A stretch of 64,000 nucleotides of DNA from Paraburkholderia madseniana (lineage in GTDB: Bacteria; Pseudomonadota; Gammaproteobacteria; Burkholderiales; Burkholderiaceae), in the NCBI RefSeq assembly GCF_009690905.1, contig NZ_VOSW01000040.1, positions 1-64,000 of the forward strand, given 5' to 3'. Positions 25,966 through 34,749 of the stretch are shown piece by piece (position 1 is the stretch's first letter; each line of letters starts with the position of its first letter). The notes beneath the pieces were generated by a model that worked only from the letters and a program-made list of their open reading frames with translations, made no database searches and was not told the DNA's origin. A program made the position numbers and the translations under genes.

Positions 25966-27387
25966 ATGGTTCGACTGGTTATGATCCTGCTGGGTGTCGA
26001 TTACCTACGCGCGCGCTGGCGCTCGTTGCAGTTGATCGGCTGGGTGAGCCTCGTGCTCGGTGTGGTGGTGTTCATCGACGCGCTCGATAGCGCGCTCTAT
26101 TTCCCGATTACGCCGTTTGCGCTGTTGCTGTTGCTCGAAGGGCTCGCTACGCTGACCGTCGCGTGGACTGGCATGGGCGGGCAACGCACGCTGCGCTATG
26201 TGAAGGGCATCGCATTCTGCTTTGCGGCGGCGCTGATTCTCGCCGGCCATCATCACGGCAACTTCATTCTGTCGATGATCTTCGGCACGCTCTTTCTCGC
26301 CGACGGTCTGCTGCAGATCGTTTCCGCGAAGGTCGTTCGTTATCGCACCTGGCGGCTCGCGATGATAGGTGGGGGTGTTGAAATCGCGCTGGCGGTTTTC
26401 TTCTATCAGCCTTATCCGACGCACTATGTGGGCACCGTGCCGTACTGTCTCGGCCTCGGTCTGATATTCGGCGGCTGGAACCTGATTCTGCTGAGTACAC
26501 GCGTGCGGCGTCTCGCCTCGAATCCCGCAGTGGCGTCGGATGATGCAAGCGCGGATGCGGCCAACTCTGCGGCGAGTGCGGTCGCGCCCGGTCGGTTGAG
26601 CGCGGTGGAATGGGACGGCCCGCCCAGCGCCGATGAAGATGCGTTGACCGTGCACGTGTGGACGCCGGTCGGCTCGGCCAAGGGCGAGGCGCGGCGGCAG
26701 TTGATCGTCGATCGTTATATTGCGGCGGTGGATCGTAACGGCGTGATATCGACCGGGCATGCCGCGCTCGAATCGCCTGAAGGCATCTACATCAGCTTAT
26801 ATCCGGGCGTCGAGATCGATCGTTCACCCGACGATTTCGCGCGGCTTCTGCGCGCGACGCGCGAGAACGACGTGCCCGGTGTTTTTCAGCCCGACTACCC
26901 GACCGAATCGAAAGCGTGGTGTCCGTCCACGGTTCAGGTGCGCATACGCAATTACGATCCCGCGCGTCTGCGCCGTTTCTGGGACACCTATCGTCAGGAC
27001 ACGACCTACAACCTGACACACCGCAATTGCTCGAGCAGCGTATCGCGCGCGCTGGAAGCGGCGATCGAAGGCGCGTCGGCGCGGGTATGGGGCAACCTCG
27101 GCGGATGGCGGCCGTTTCTGCGGGTGATGACGACGCCGGAGTTGTGGGTGGCTGCGCAACTGCGCAAACGCGCCGCGACGATGGCGTGGACACCGGGCCT
27201 CACGCTCGACTATGCCCGCGCGCTCAGCATGCTCGCCGACCCGCGTCCGTCGGGTTGGGTGAAGATGGCGCGCCTCGCCGTGCGCAGAATGGTGCGTTCG
27301 CGGCAGGAGTGGCGCGAGGAAGAGCGTGGCGCGCCGGCTGCGCAGGAAGCCGGGCCCAGCCGCGCCGCCAGTACTGTGCGCGATTGA
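25966..27387 (+). CDS. HdeD-like membrane protein fused to a permuted papain-like (NlpC/P60-superfamily) domain
   Basis: This encodes 473 residues. Residues about 1-190 form six membrane helices of the HdeD/DUF308 type (for example LIGWVSLVLGVVVFIDALD and TPFALLLLLEGLATLTVAW). After an Ala-rich linker (about 195-235) comes a soluble domain with His265 in STGHAALESPEGIYIS and Cys355 in YNLTHRNCSSSVSRAL. That His-then-Cys order and the NCSSSV helix are typical of circularly permuted papain-like enzymes such as YiiX or LRAT relatives. HdeD proteins support acid resistance; the enzymatic domain suggests a hydrolase or acyltransferase tethered to the inner membrane, with side of membrane unknown. 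GGAGG 8 bases before the ATG at 25966 fixes the start. Two transglutaminase-like genes follow. Confidence 0.7.
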   Translation: MVRLVMILLGVDYLRARWRSLQLIGWVSLVLGVVVFIDALDSALYFPITPFALLLLLEGLATLTVAWTGMGGQRTLRYVKGIAFCFAAALILAGHHHGNFILSMIFGTLFLADGLLQIVSAKVVRYRTWRLAMIGGGVEIALAVFFYQPYPTHYVGTVPYCLGLGLIFGGWNLILLSTRVRRLASNPAVASDDASADAANSAASAVAPGRLSAVEWDGPPSADEDALTVHVWTPVGSAKGEARRQLIVDRYIAAVDRNGVISTGHAALESPEGIYISLYPGVEIDRSPDDFARLLRATRENDVPGVFQPDYPTESKAWCPSTVQVRIRNYDPARLRRFWDTYRQDTTYNLTHRNCSSSVSRALEAAIEGASARVWGNLGGWRPFLRVMTTPELWVAAQLRKRAATMAWTPGLTLDYARALSMLADPRPSGWVKMARLAVRRMVRSRQEWREEERGAPAAQEAGPSRAASTVRD

Positions 27388-27756
27388 GGCGCTTGATGCG
27401 CTCGATGCTGGCGCGCCGCACGGGGCCTGCCCGACTTCGACGTCACTGTAGAAACAGTAGGCGTATCAAGCGCTTGCCGATTTTGCCGGGTAGTTATGCA
27501 CAGATTTGCGAACAGATTCTGTTGATAACTTCCGCGAGCGCGCCACCTCCGGCCAAATGAGTGATTTCAACCAATATGGCGGGTGTATGCTCAAAGCGAA
27601 AGCTTGTCGATGACAGCACCTCACCACGCCGAACCTTGTTCGTGGCTCTTTCAGGATCAAACCGTGCCGGGCGCCCAGCGCCTGCTGCGGCAGCAGTTTT
27701 TACCAGCGTGAACGTGATGCTCAGGACGAATCCAGTTGCATCCATCGGCCTGTCAG
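27388..27756 (+). other. 369-bp gap with DnaA-box-like pair
   Basis: I see no supported gene. TTATGCACA at 27494-27502 fits the DnaA-box consensus TTWTNCACA, and TGTTGATAA at 27520-27528 is the reverse complement of a one-mismatch box, so the pair faces inward 17 bases apart. The rest contains short ORFs on both strands without ribosome-binding sites. A promoter for the transglutaminase-like gene is expected here but not identified. Confidence 0.35.
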
Positions 27757-28674
27757 ATGACTGAGCCACAGCGTTTCACGGTGCGTCATGTCAGCGTCTA
27801 CCGTTACTCGGAACCCGTGCGGTTCGGCGAACACCGGATGATGTTCCGCCCGCGCGCCAGCCACGATTTGCGCCTCGTCACGAGCCGCTTGGTGATTACG
27901 CCGACGCCGTCGCGGCTGCACTGGCTGCACGACGTGTTCGACAATTCCGTGGCGGTCGCGAGTTTCACGGGCAAGGCGAGCGAATTGCGCTTCGACAGCG
28001 AAGCGACGCTCGAACACTTCGAAACGCCCATGCCTGACTACGCGCTCGAGCCGTACGCGGTGAACTGGCCGTTCGCGTACACCAACGAGGAAGCGTCCGA
28101 TCTCGTGAACGCACGCAGCCGCCAGTATCCCGACCGCGACGTCGACGAATGGGCACGGCGCTTCGTTCCCGTGCCGGGCAGCGGCGGGGTGAGCGGCGCG
28201 AGCGGCAAGAGCGGCACCGGCGGCACGATGGCGTTGCTGCGCGCGATGACACTCGACATAAAAAGCACGTTTTTCTATGTGCGCCGCACGGAGAAGGGCG
28301 TGCACCGTCCTGGCGACACCTTGCGCAACCGCAGCGGCAGTTGCCGCGATTTCGCCGTGCTGATGATGGATGCGGTGCGCTCGCTCGGCCTCGCGGCGCG
28401 CTTTGTGAGTGGCTATCTGTTCGTGCCCGACGTGCCCGAGCACGACGCGGTGCAAGGCGGCGGTGCGACGCATGCGTGGCTGCAAATCTATCTGCCGGGC
28501 GCCGGCTGGGTCGATTTCGATCCGACCAATAGCATCGTCGGCAATCGCCATCTGATTCGGGTGGCGGTGGCGTGGAACTACTACCAGGCGTTGCCGTTGT
28601 GGGGCACATGGCATGGCGCGCCGCATTCGTTTCGCGGTTTGCAGGTCGATGTGAGCGTGACCGAAGGAAAGTGA
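27757..28674 (+). CDS. transglutaminase-like cysteine protein with complete triad
   Basis: This 305-residue protein has an N-terminal beta domain (residues about 5-95, beginning FTVRHVSVYRYSEPVRFGEH, the bacterial transglutaminase N-terminal region). Its papain-fold core carries a full triad: Cys196 in SGSCRDFAVLMMDA, His239 in GATHAWLQIYLPG and Asp255 in WVDFDPTN. Such proteins are cytoplasmic peptidases or amide-forming enzymes with unknown substrates. A Gly/Ser-rich loop at about 145-160 is an unusual insert. Start choice rests on homology, since no ribosome-binding site precedes the ATG. It pairs with the related gene at 28789. Confidence 0.85.
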   Translation: MTEPQRFTVRHVSVYRYSEPVRFGEHRMMFRPRASHDLRLVTSRLVITPTPSRLHWLHDVFDNSVAVASFTGKASELRFDSEATLEHFETPMPDYALEPYAVNWPFAYTNEEASDLVNARSRQYPDRDVDEWARRFVPVPGSGGVSGASGKSGTGGTMALLRAMTLDIKSTFFYVRRTEKGVHRPGDTLRNRSGSCRDFAVLMMDAVRSLGLAARFVSGYLFVPDVPEHDAVQGGGATHAWLQIYLPGAGWVDFDPTNSIVGNRHLIRVAVAWNYYQALPLWGTWHGAPHSFRGLQVDVSVTEGK

Positions 28675-28788
28675 GGGGCGAGCCGGATGACTGGGCTTGC
28701 ACAAATCGAACGTGTTAGCTGGGAGTGTCAACTCAGGTTGCTCACCGGGCGCGTCAACTGAATGTTTCAACTGGAAGAGGGCGTCGCG

Positions 28789-29592
28789 ATGAAATTGCGC
28801 GTTGGCTACGAGCTGGTCTATGAGTGCGTGCAACCGACGCCGATGATGCTGATGTTGAACACGCACTATTCGCACGCGAAGGACGTGCTGAGTCCGGATT
28901 TGCTGGCGGTCAATCCGCCGGTGCCGATCAGCCAGTATCGCGACGGCTTCGGCAATCTGTGCAGCCGGATCGTGGCGCCACAGGGACTGATTGCGTTTTC
29001 GACAAGCGCGGTGCTCGAGGTGTCGTCCGAGCCTGAGCGGCGGCCGCCGCTGACCGAGCAGCATCCGGTAGAGGCGTTGCCTGACGATACGCTGGTGTTT
29101 CTGCTGGGCAGCCGGTATTGCGAAACTGATTTGCTATCCGAATTTGCGTGGCAGACGTTCGGCAAGATGCCGCTCGGGCGCGGGCGCGTGGATGCGATCT
29201 GCAACTACGTGCACGAGCACATTGTGTTTGGCTACGATTTCGCGCGGCCGACCAAGACCGCGTGGCAGGCGTGGCAGGAGAGGAAGGGCGTGTGCCGGGA
29301 TTTCGCGCATCTGGCCGTGACGCTATGTCGGGCGATGAATATCCCCGCACGGTATTGCACGGGCTATATCAGCGATGTCGGCACGCCGCCGCCGTATGCG
29401 ACGATGGATTTCGCCGCGTGGTTCGAAGCGTATGTGGGAGGCTGCTGGCAGACCTTCGATCCGCGGAACAATGTGCCGCGTACGGGGCGGGTTTTGATGG
29501 CGCGCGGGAGAGATGCCGCCGACGTCGCGATCAGCAATGCGTTTGGGGCGACGCAGTTAATGAAGTTCGATGTTGTCTGTGAGGCAATATAG
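28789..29592 (+). CDS. transglutaminase-like protein lacking the catalytic His
   Basis: This encodes 267 residues. The N-terminal region RVGYELVYECVQPTPMMLML resembles other paired bacterial transglutaminase-like proteins. The core keeps Cys169 in RKGVCRDFAHLAVTLCRAMN and Asp224 in WQTFDPRNN, but the position normally His in the DFHAWFEAY motif is Ala209 (DFAAWFEAY). It may therefore be a non-catalytic partner or use other chemistry. AGAGGG upstream of the ATG at 28789 supports this start; an ATG at 28762 is the alternative. It follows the catalytic paralogue by 114 bp on the same strand. Confidence 0.85.
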   Translation: MKLRVGYELVYECVQPTPMMLMLNTHYSHAKDVLSPDLLAVNPPVPISQYRDGFGNLCSRIVAPQGLIAFSTSAVLEVSSEPERRPPLTEQHPVEALPDDTLVFLLGSRYCETDLLSEFAWQTFGKMPLGRGRVDAICNYVHEHIVFGYDFARPTKTAWQAWQERKGVCRDFAHLAVTLCRAMNIPARYCTGYISDVGTPPPYATMDFAAWFEAYVGGCWQTFDPRNNVPRTGRVLMARGRDAADVAISNAFGATQLMKFDVVCEAI

Positions 29593-29678
29593 GATTCATT
29601 CGCCTCCCGTGGCGGTTTTGTGCCGATGGCGCCGTGCGCAAAGCACGGGCAATTTCGGCCGACCAGGCGTGCGCGGCT

Positions 29679-30887
29679 TCATTCACCAAGCGCGAGCGCG
29701 CGCTTGCGTCGCAACAGCGCCGAGCCGAGCGACACCGCCACGCCGATGCAGCCCATCGCCACTGAAAGCGCCACGATCAGCAAGCCGGTCTGTGCGCGCG
29801 CCGAAAACACCCCGACCAGCAAACCGGCGAGTGGTTGCGTCATGTTGTTCAACAGGATCACCGCGCCGGTTGTCTTGCCGTAGTCCTCGGGCGGAATGAT
29901 TTTCTGCCTTGCGCTGCGGATGTAGACATTGAACATCTTGTCGAAGCCGACAATCAGCAGGAAGCCGAGTGCATAGCCCCAGGGCGCCGCACTCGCGCCG
30001 GCGATCACGCCGCCGGCACAGATTGAAATGAACGCGACCCGGCCGAGTGTCTGCGCAGGCCAGGTGTTACGCGCGATCGTCAGGAGAATCAGCACCGTCG
30101 CCACGGCGCCTGCGGTTTGCAGGCCGGCATAGTAGCGGTTCGATTGCGCGTGAAAGCCGGTCACCATCGCAGCGGATGTCGCGAGCGTCACGCCGATCAC
30201 CAGATTTTCGGCTGCGGCGAGCAGCACGACTTTTTTCAGGCCGGGCAGTACCAGCACATGGCGCAGCGCGATGCGCAGGGGCATCGTCCAGTGACCCGGC
30301 GCAGTGGGAGGTGGATCACCGGCGCGGAAACCGCTGGTGTGTTGCCACAGCATCAGCGCCGCATCGGCAAGCAGAAACAGCACGCCCGTTGCGCCGACCA
30401 CCCACTCCCAGCGCCACAAGCCGAGCAGCAGTGCGGCCAGCATCGGGCCGAGTACGAAACCCAACTGGTCGGCCAACTGCGAGTAGGCGAGGACACGCTG
30501 GAATTGCTGAGTGCTGAAGATTTGCGGCAGCATCACTTCGCGAGCGACCAGCCCCTGGCTTGTGAGTACACCGCACAATGCCGACAGCGCGATCAACCAG
30601 CCGATGCCGCCAAACAGCACATACGCCAGCACGCCGCCGAAACACACCAGTGCTCGCACGGTCTGGCTCACGCGCATCAGCTTGAGCGGCGAGATCCGGT
30701 CGCACAAGGCGCCGAAGAAGGGAAAGACCAGGTAACGCGGCAGGGTTTCGATAAAAAACGCGAGACCTGACCACGAGACCTGGTGCGTCGTCTGAAACAC
30801 GACGAGTGGAACGAGGAACAGCAGGACCTGATCGGCGAGACGCGCGACAAACAGCGAGCAGAAGAAAGCCTGATGGTTGACGCGCAC
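29679..30887 (-). CDS. MFS transporter, 402 residues
   Basis: Twelve hydrophobic segments are visible across the length, with a central cytoplasmic loop near residues 185-205 (GFRAGDPPPTAPGHW). The loop between helices 2 and 3 has FFGALCDRISPLKLMRVSQ, the acidic-basic signature position of major facilitator proteins. Substrate is unknown; the general form resembles MFS proteins related to enterobactin exporters (EntS-type) and drug efflux. The start is GTG at 30887, because an in-frame TGA lies just upstream. It is convergent with the transglutaminase-like pair. Confidence 0.8.
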   Translation of the reverse strand: MRVNHQAFFCSLFVARLADQVLLFLVPLVVFQTTHQVSWSGLAFFIETLPRYLVFPFFGALCDRISPLKLMRVSQTVRALVCFGGVLAYVLFGGIGWLIALSALCGVLTSQGLVAREVMLPQIFSTQQFQRVLAYSQLADQLGFVLGPMLAALLLGLWRWEWVVGATGVLFLLADAALMLWQHTSGFRAGDPPPTAPGHWTMPLRIALRHVLVLPGLKKVVLLAAAENLVIGVTLATSAAMVTGFHAQSNRYYAGLQTAGAVATVLILLTIARNTWPAQTLGRVAFISICAGGVIAGASAAPWGYALGFLLIVGFDKMFNVYIRSARQKIIPPEDYGKTTGAVILLNNMTQPLAGLLVGVFSARAQTGLLIVALSVAMGCIGVAVSLGSALLRRKRALALGE

Positions 30888-30948
30888 CGTTCATGTCCCG
30901 CCGTTTATGGGTCGAGACCGATCCTATCAAAGATCGAAGGGCCGCGGC

Positions 30949-31425
30949 TTATTGCGCGCCGCACCCCGCGCCTTGCATGCCTTCCTGAATCTGTTCCGGG
31001 GTCAGGTCGCGCTTGTGCGTGGCGAGCGACCAACTGTGGCCGAACGGGTCCTTCAACTGGCCGTAGCGGTCGCCCCAGAACATGTCGGCAAGCGGCATGG
31101 CGACGGTCGCGCCGGCCTCGACGGCCTGCTTGAAACTGGCGTCGACGTCTTCCACGTAGTAATGAATCGTGACCGGCGTGCCTTTCAGCGCGTTCGGGCC
31201 CAGTGCGTTGTGGTCGGGCCATTCGTCGGTCAGCATCAGCGTGGAGTCGCCGATCTTCAGGCTGGCGTGCATCACTTTGCCGCCCGGCCCGGGCAGGCGG
31301 TATTCCTCGACGGCGTTGAAAGCCTTGGTGTAGAACGCGATGGCTTCCGCGGCGTTGGCGCAAATCAGATACGGGGTAAGCGAGTGCATCCCGTCCGGGA
31401 TCGGTTTGACAGCGGCGCTGGACAT
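30949..31425 (-). CDS. VOC-superfamily protein, PhnB/glyoxalase-like
   Basis: This encodes 158 residues with two beta-alpha-beta-beta-beta modules. The first is LTPYLICANAAEAIAFYTKAFN; the second covers VTIHYYVEDVDASFKQAVEAG and ends in YGQLKDPFGHSWSLATHKRD. This DPFGHxW ending is typical of the PhnB-like branch of the vicinal-oxygen-chelate fold. The metal-binding positions are not obviously complete, so catalysis is uncertain. GGAG 8 bases upstream supports the ATG at 31425. The C-terminal CGAQ tail is short and Cys-containing. Confidence 0.8.
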   Translation of the reverse strand: MSSAAVKPIPDGMHSLTPYLICANAAEAIAFYTKAFNAVEEYRLPGPGGKVMHASLKIGDSTLMLTDEWPDHNALGPNALKGTPVTIHYYVEDVDASFKQAVEAGATVAMPLADMFWGDRYGQLKDPFGHSWSLATHKRDLTPEQIQEGMQGAGCGAQ

Positions 31426-31574
31426 GACGGCGACTCCTTGAAGTAACAGGTTCGTGAGTTGAAAGACCGGCTGCGTGAGCCAGGCCTTCAACGTTACGAC
31501 GAGCGCAGCACCGTTGAATCGACACTCCGGGAAAAATATTTTTTAAGCACGCCCGTGCGGTGCGATACGGTGCC

Positions 31575-33227
31575 TCAGCCGGCTGGATTGTCGTCGTCCG
31601 GTGGCGCGGCGGGTGTGGAAGGGGTCGCCGGCGTCGCCGCGCCACCGCCCGGCGCGCCGAGGATGCTGATCTGGAACGTCGGGGTCGCCGCAAGCGATTG
31701 CAAGGTCGCATCTTCCGGGATGTGCTCGAACAGCGGCAGGATCACCGAGCCGCCGATCACCGCGCGCCGGCTATTGTCGGCCGGACGCAAGCCCCACACA
31801 TCCTGGTAGACCACCGGCACCGCGCTGCCGTTGCGGGTCGTGTTGCCGATGTACAGCATCACATGGCCGCCAATGTAGATCAGCGTGCGCAACGGTTCAC
31901 CGTGCTGAGCGAGGTAGTCGAGCCGTTGTGCCGGCGTCGACGCGGACAGATCGATCATGCGTCCGGCGCGCATCTGCGTCGACGAATGGCGCGGCAGCCA
32001 CACGCCGAACGCCGCGAAGATGCTTTGCAGCTCCGACGAACAGTCGTTGTAGAGGCCGCTATTGCCCCAGCCGTACGGCCGACCGATCAGCGTTTTCATC
32101 AACATCGCCAGATGCCGCGGGGTGGCGGCGAGCGGCATCGGGGCAATCTGGGCATCGCTCAGTTGGGCGGTGCGGATGACCGCGTGGCCGTCCACATCGC
32201 GGGCCGGGACGAAGAGTTTGCGGGAGGCGGGGGCGTCGGTGGCTTCGCTCGCGGGTTGATTTGCATGTGGTGCGGGCCGCGTCGCGTGGTCCGGGGCGAG
32301 CGGCAGCAGCGTGCCGGCGGGCGCGTCGAAGCGGAACACGCCGCGGCTGTCGCGCACCGGCGCCGAAGCGACTATTACGGCGCCCAGCGACTTCGCGGTG
32401 GCGGCGCGCCACGTGTCGACGAAGGTGTCGTCAGTCAGGCCGACGCCTTCGCTGCGCACCCAGCCTTGCACGTCGGGCGTCTGCACATAGCGCCACGCGC
32501 CGTCGATGCTGCTGCCCAGCACATACAGCGGCGTGCCTGGACGTACTGCGGAGATCTGCAGGTTGTCGAAAGGATAGCCTTCGCCGGCAAGGCGGTGATC
32601 GTAGAACGACGGGTCCATGGTCGGCAGTTCGCGCACCATCAGGTTGCTGGTGGCGATCGCGCGGCGCTCGGGCTGGTAGGCGGCCGCCTGCGTGAACTGG
32701 CCGACGTTCATGTTTTGCGCGATCGCTTCGATCCACGCCTTGTCGTGCGGCCGGAAATTCTCGCCATAGCCGAGCGCCGCGCCGCTCTTGCCGGTGTTGT
32801 CGAACTTGTCGATGCGGCGCTGCTGCAGCGCGACAATGTCCGCGCCTTGCTGGCGATAGACGCGCATCGCCACGTAAGCGGAATTCCATGGAGACGGCGC
32901 GGTCGTGCCGGTGCCGAAATAGCGCGCGTAGAGAGCGCTGAAGTGCGCCTGCTGATCCGCCGGGTTCAGGAACGGCCGGTCGTAGCCGGGGCTGTCCGGT
33001 TCTAGCCAGTGATCGACGTTCTGGTCGTAATTGGCGATCGGGAACAGTGCGACCGTGTCGACGCTCGCGTGAGCGTCGCGGGTCGGCGACGGATTGCTGC
33101 AGGCGGCGAAGGTAGCGGCGGCTGCGAGGGCGGCGCATAGCGTGGCGGCACGGCGGGCGTGCGGCAATCGGGCGGCCACGCGAGTGACCAAGCGTGCGGC
33201 AAAGCGGGGCAGGACGGCGACAGGCAT
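31575..33227 (-). CDS. NlpC/P60 lipoprotein with SH3-like domain (cell-wall endopeptidase)
   Basis: This 550-residue lipoprotein has its lipobox near residue 43 (AAAATFAACSNPS). An N-terminal stabilising region (about 55-200) precedes an SH3-type region near 210-270 with RPGTPLYVLGSSIDG. The NlpC/P60 domain has RPYGWGNSGLYNDCSSELQ (catalytic Cys) near residue 395 and GGHVMLYIGN (His) near 465. It probably cleaves peptide stems of peptidoglycan in the periplasm. The tail is Pro/Ala-rich. The ATG at 33227 is favoured because it leaves a standard signal peptide; an in-frame start at 33323 would add 32 residues. Confidence 0.82.
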   Translation of the reverse strand: MPVAVLPRFAARLVTRVAARLPHARRAATLCAALAAAATFAACSNPSPTRDAHASVDTVALFPIANYDQNVDHWLEPDSPGYDRPFLNPADQQAHFSALYARYFGTGTTAPSPWNSAYVAMRVYRQQGADIVALQQRRIDKFDNTGKSGAALGYGENFRPHDKAWIEAIAQNMNVGQFTQAAAYQPERRAIATSNLMVRELPTMDPSFYDHRLAGEGYPFDNLQISAVRPGTPLYVLGSSIDGAWRYVQTPDVQGWVRSEGVGLTDDTFVDTWRAATAKSLGAVIVASAPVRDSRGVFRFDAPAGTLLPLAPDHATRPAPHANQPASEATDAPASRKLFVPARDVDGHAVIRTAQLSDAQIAPMPLAATPRHLAMLMKTLIGRPYGWGNSGLYNDCSSELQSIFAAFGVWLPRHSSTQMRAGRMIDLSASTPAQRLDYLAQHGEPLRTLIYIGGHVMLYIGNTTRNGSAVPVVYQDVWGLRPADNSRRAVIGGSVILPLFEHIPEDATLQSLAATPTFQISILGAPGGGAATPATPSTPAAPPDDDNPAG

Positions 33228-33476
33228 GGAGTTCGACGGTGATGGTCCAAGGGCACGATGATACGGTGTCGCGCGACGGGCGGGGCATTGTGCGTTTGCG
33301 GCGCCATGAGTGTATTTACCCAACGTTTATGTGGTTTCATTGAGGTTCGAATCGTCAATAGCGCCTGTGCCATACCGCACTTCACGCGCAAGCGGCCGTC
33401 CAGGCCGGGCGTTTCTTTATACTCGACACATCGCCTCGAAGCGTCTTTCACGAGGCTCCACAACCAGGAGAACAAC

Positions 33477-33899
33477 ATGCAAACCAGCGCACGCAATCAA
33501 TTCGCCGGCGAAGTCGCCGAAGTCAAACACGGTGCCGTGAACGACGAAGTCACGTTGCGCACCCAGGACGGTCTTGAGATCGTCGCGATCATCACGCACG
33601 GCAGCGCGACGTCGCTCGGCCTCGCTGCCGGCAAGAAGGCCTTTGCGCTGGTCAAGGCGTCGTCGGTGATCGTGATGGTCGACGTGGCGAAGAGCCAGGT
33701 GTCGGCACGCAATTGCATCGCCGGTACCGTGTCGGCGGTGACCAAGGGCGCGGTGAATTCGGAAGTGACCATCAGCGCGGGCGGCGCGCAGATCGCTGCG
33801 ATCATCACCAATGAAAGCGTCGACCGCCTCGGCCTCGCGAGCGGCAAAGCGGCGACGGCGATCTTCAAGGCATCGAGCGTGATCATCGGCGTCGAATAA
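33477..33899 (+). CDS. molybdate-binding di-Mop (TOBE) protein, molbindin type
   Basis: This 140-residue protein is two tandem Mop repeats (residues about 4-70 and 74-140). Each has the pattern ARNxxxGxVxxVxxGAVNxEVT, then an I-A-A-I-I-T strand and xLGLxxGKxAxAxxKASSVI. The ligand-contacting Arg, Ser and Lys of molbindins are in place in both. It probably stores or buffers molybdate in the cytoplasm as an oligomer. No modABC genes are adjacent. AGGAG precedes the ATG at 33477. A TATACT at 33418-33423 is a candidate -10 box. Confidence 0.9.
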   Translation: MQTSARNQFAGEVAEVKHGAVNDEVTLRTQDGLEIVAIITHGSATSLGLAAGKKAFALVKASSVIVMVDVAKSQVSARNCIAGTVSAVTKGAVNSEVTISAGGAQIAAIITNESVDRLGLASGKAATAIFKASSVIIGVE

Positions 33900-34076
33900 C
33901 GATCGATGCATGGCGTTGTTCGCAGGCTTGGCGTCTGGACAACGCTGTCAGGTCGCACGTAGATCGAACGGAAAGAGGGCAGCATGCGCAGCGCGGCGTG
34001 CCGTGAAGGAAACGGCGGCTTGATTTAAACTGCACGCCTCGCTGTTCCTCTTTCCGCTTTCATTACGGACGCCGTC

Positions 34077-34577
34077 ATGTTCGAAGTCTCCTCCGCCTCG
34101 CATCTCCCCAAGGCCGCGCAATACGAAGAACTGGTCGCCCAGGCGCGCGCGCTGCTCGCCGACGAAACCGACTGGATCGCCAACGCGGCGAATTTCTCCG
34201 CGTTCGTGTTCCATTCCCTGAGCGATCTGAACTGGGCCGGTTTCTACTTTCACGACGGCCGCGAACTGGTGGTCGGGCCCTTCCAGGGCAAGCCCGCCTG
34301 CGTGCGCATTGCGCTCGGCAAGGGCGTGTGCGGTACGGCAGCCCAAACCCGTCAGACGCAAGTGGTGCGCGACGTGCATGAATTCCCCGGTCATATCGCC
34401 TGCGATTCGGCGTCGCAATCGGAAATCGTCGTGCCGCTGGTGGCACCGGACGGCACGCTGATCGGCGTGTGGGATGTCGACAGCCCGGTCGTCGCGCGCT
34501 TCGATGAAGAAGACGCGAAGGGCATGGAAGCGCTGTGCGCGGTGTTTATCGAAGCCGCGCTGCCGCGCGCATCCTAG
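34077..34577 (+). CDS. msrC: free methionine-R-sulfoxide reductase (GAF domain)
   Basis: This 166-residue single GAF domain has NWAGFYFHDGRELVVGPFQG near residue 60. It carries the three functional Cys of fRMsr: one in GKPACVRI, one in GKGVCGTAAQ and one in HIACDSASQSEIVVPL. It reduces free L-methionine-(R)-S-oxide, with regeneration through thioredoxin, as part of oxidative-stress repair in the cytoplasm. The length and Cys spacing match YebR/MsrC. It is a single gene with its own intergenic region. Confidence 0.93.
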   Translation: MFEVSSASHLPKAAQYEELVAQARALLADETDWIANAANFSAFVFHSLSDLNWAGFYFHDGRELVVGPFQGKPACVRIALGKGVCGTAAQTRQTQVVRDVHEFPGHIACDSASQSEIVVPLVAPDGTLIGVWDVDSPVVARFDEEDAKGMEALCAVFIEAALPRAS

Positions 34578-34749
34578 GCGTTTCAGGCAGAGCTGATCCA
34601 GTGGTGCGGTGGCACCCTATGCCTTTTCATACATAGACTAGATGCATTTCAGGGGATGGGTCGGCGGACCTCGTCCCGCTATCGTTCTCTCCACGCGCTC
34701 AAGAAAACACATGAGCGCGACGAACCCCCACCAGGTTTTGGAGACATGC

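Noticed and set aside
31560..33005. 481-residue + strand ORF opposite the NlpC/P60 gene
   Set aside because: Arg/His-rich with no recognisable domain, while the minus frame has a signal peptide and catalytic motifs.
33337..33352. GGTTCGAATC, resembling a tRNA T-loop
   Set aside because: No acceptor stem, D-arm or anticodon arm can be drawn around it.
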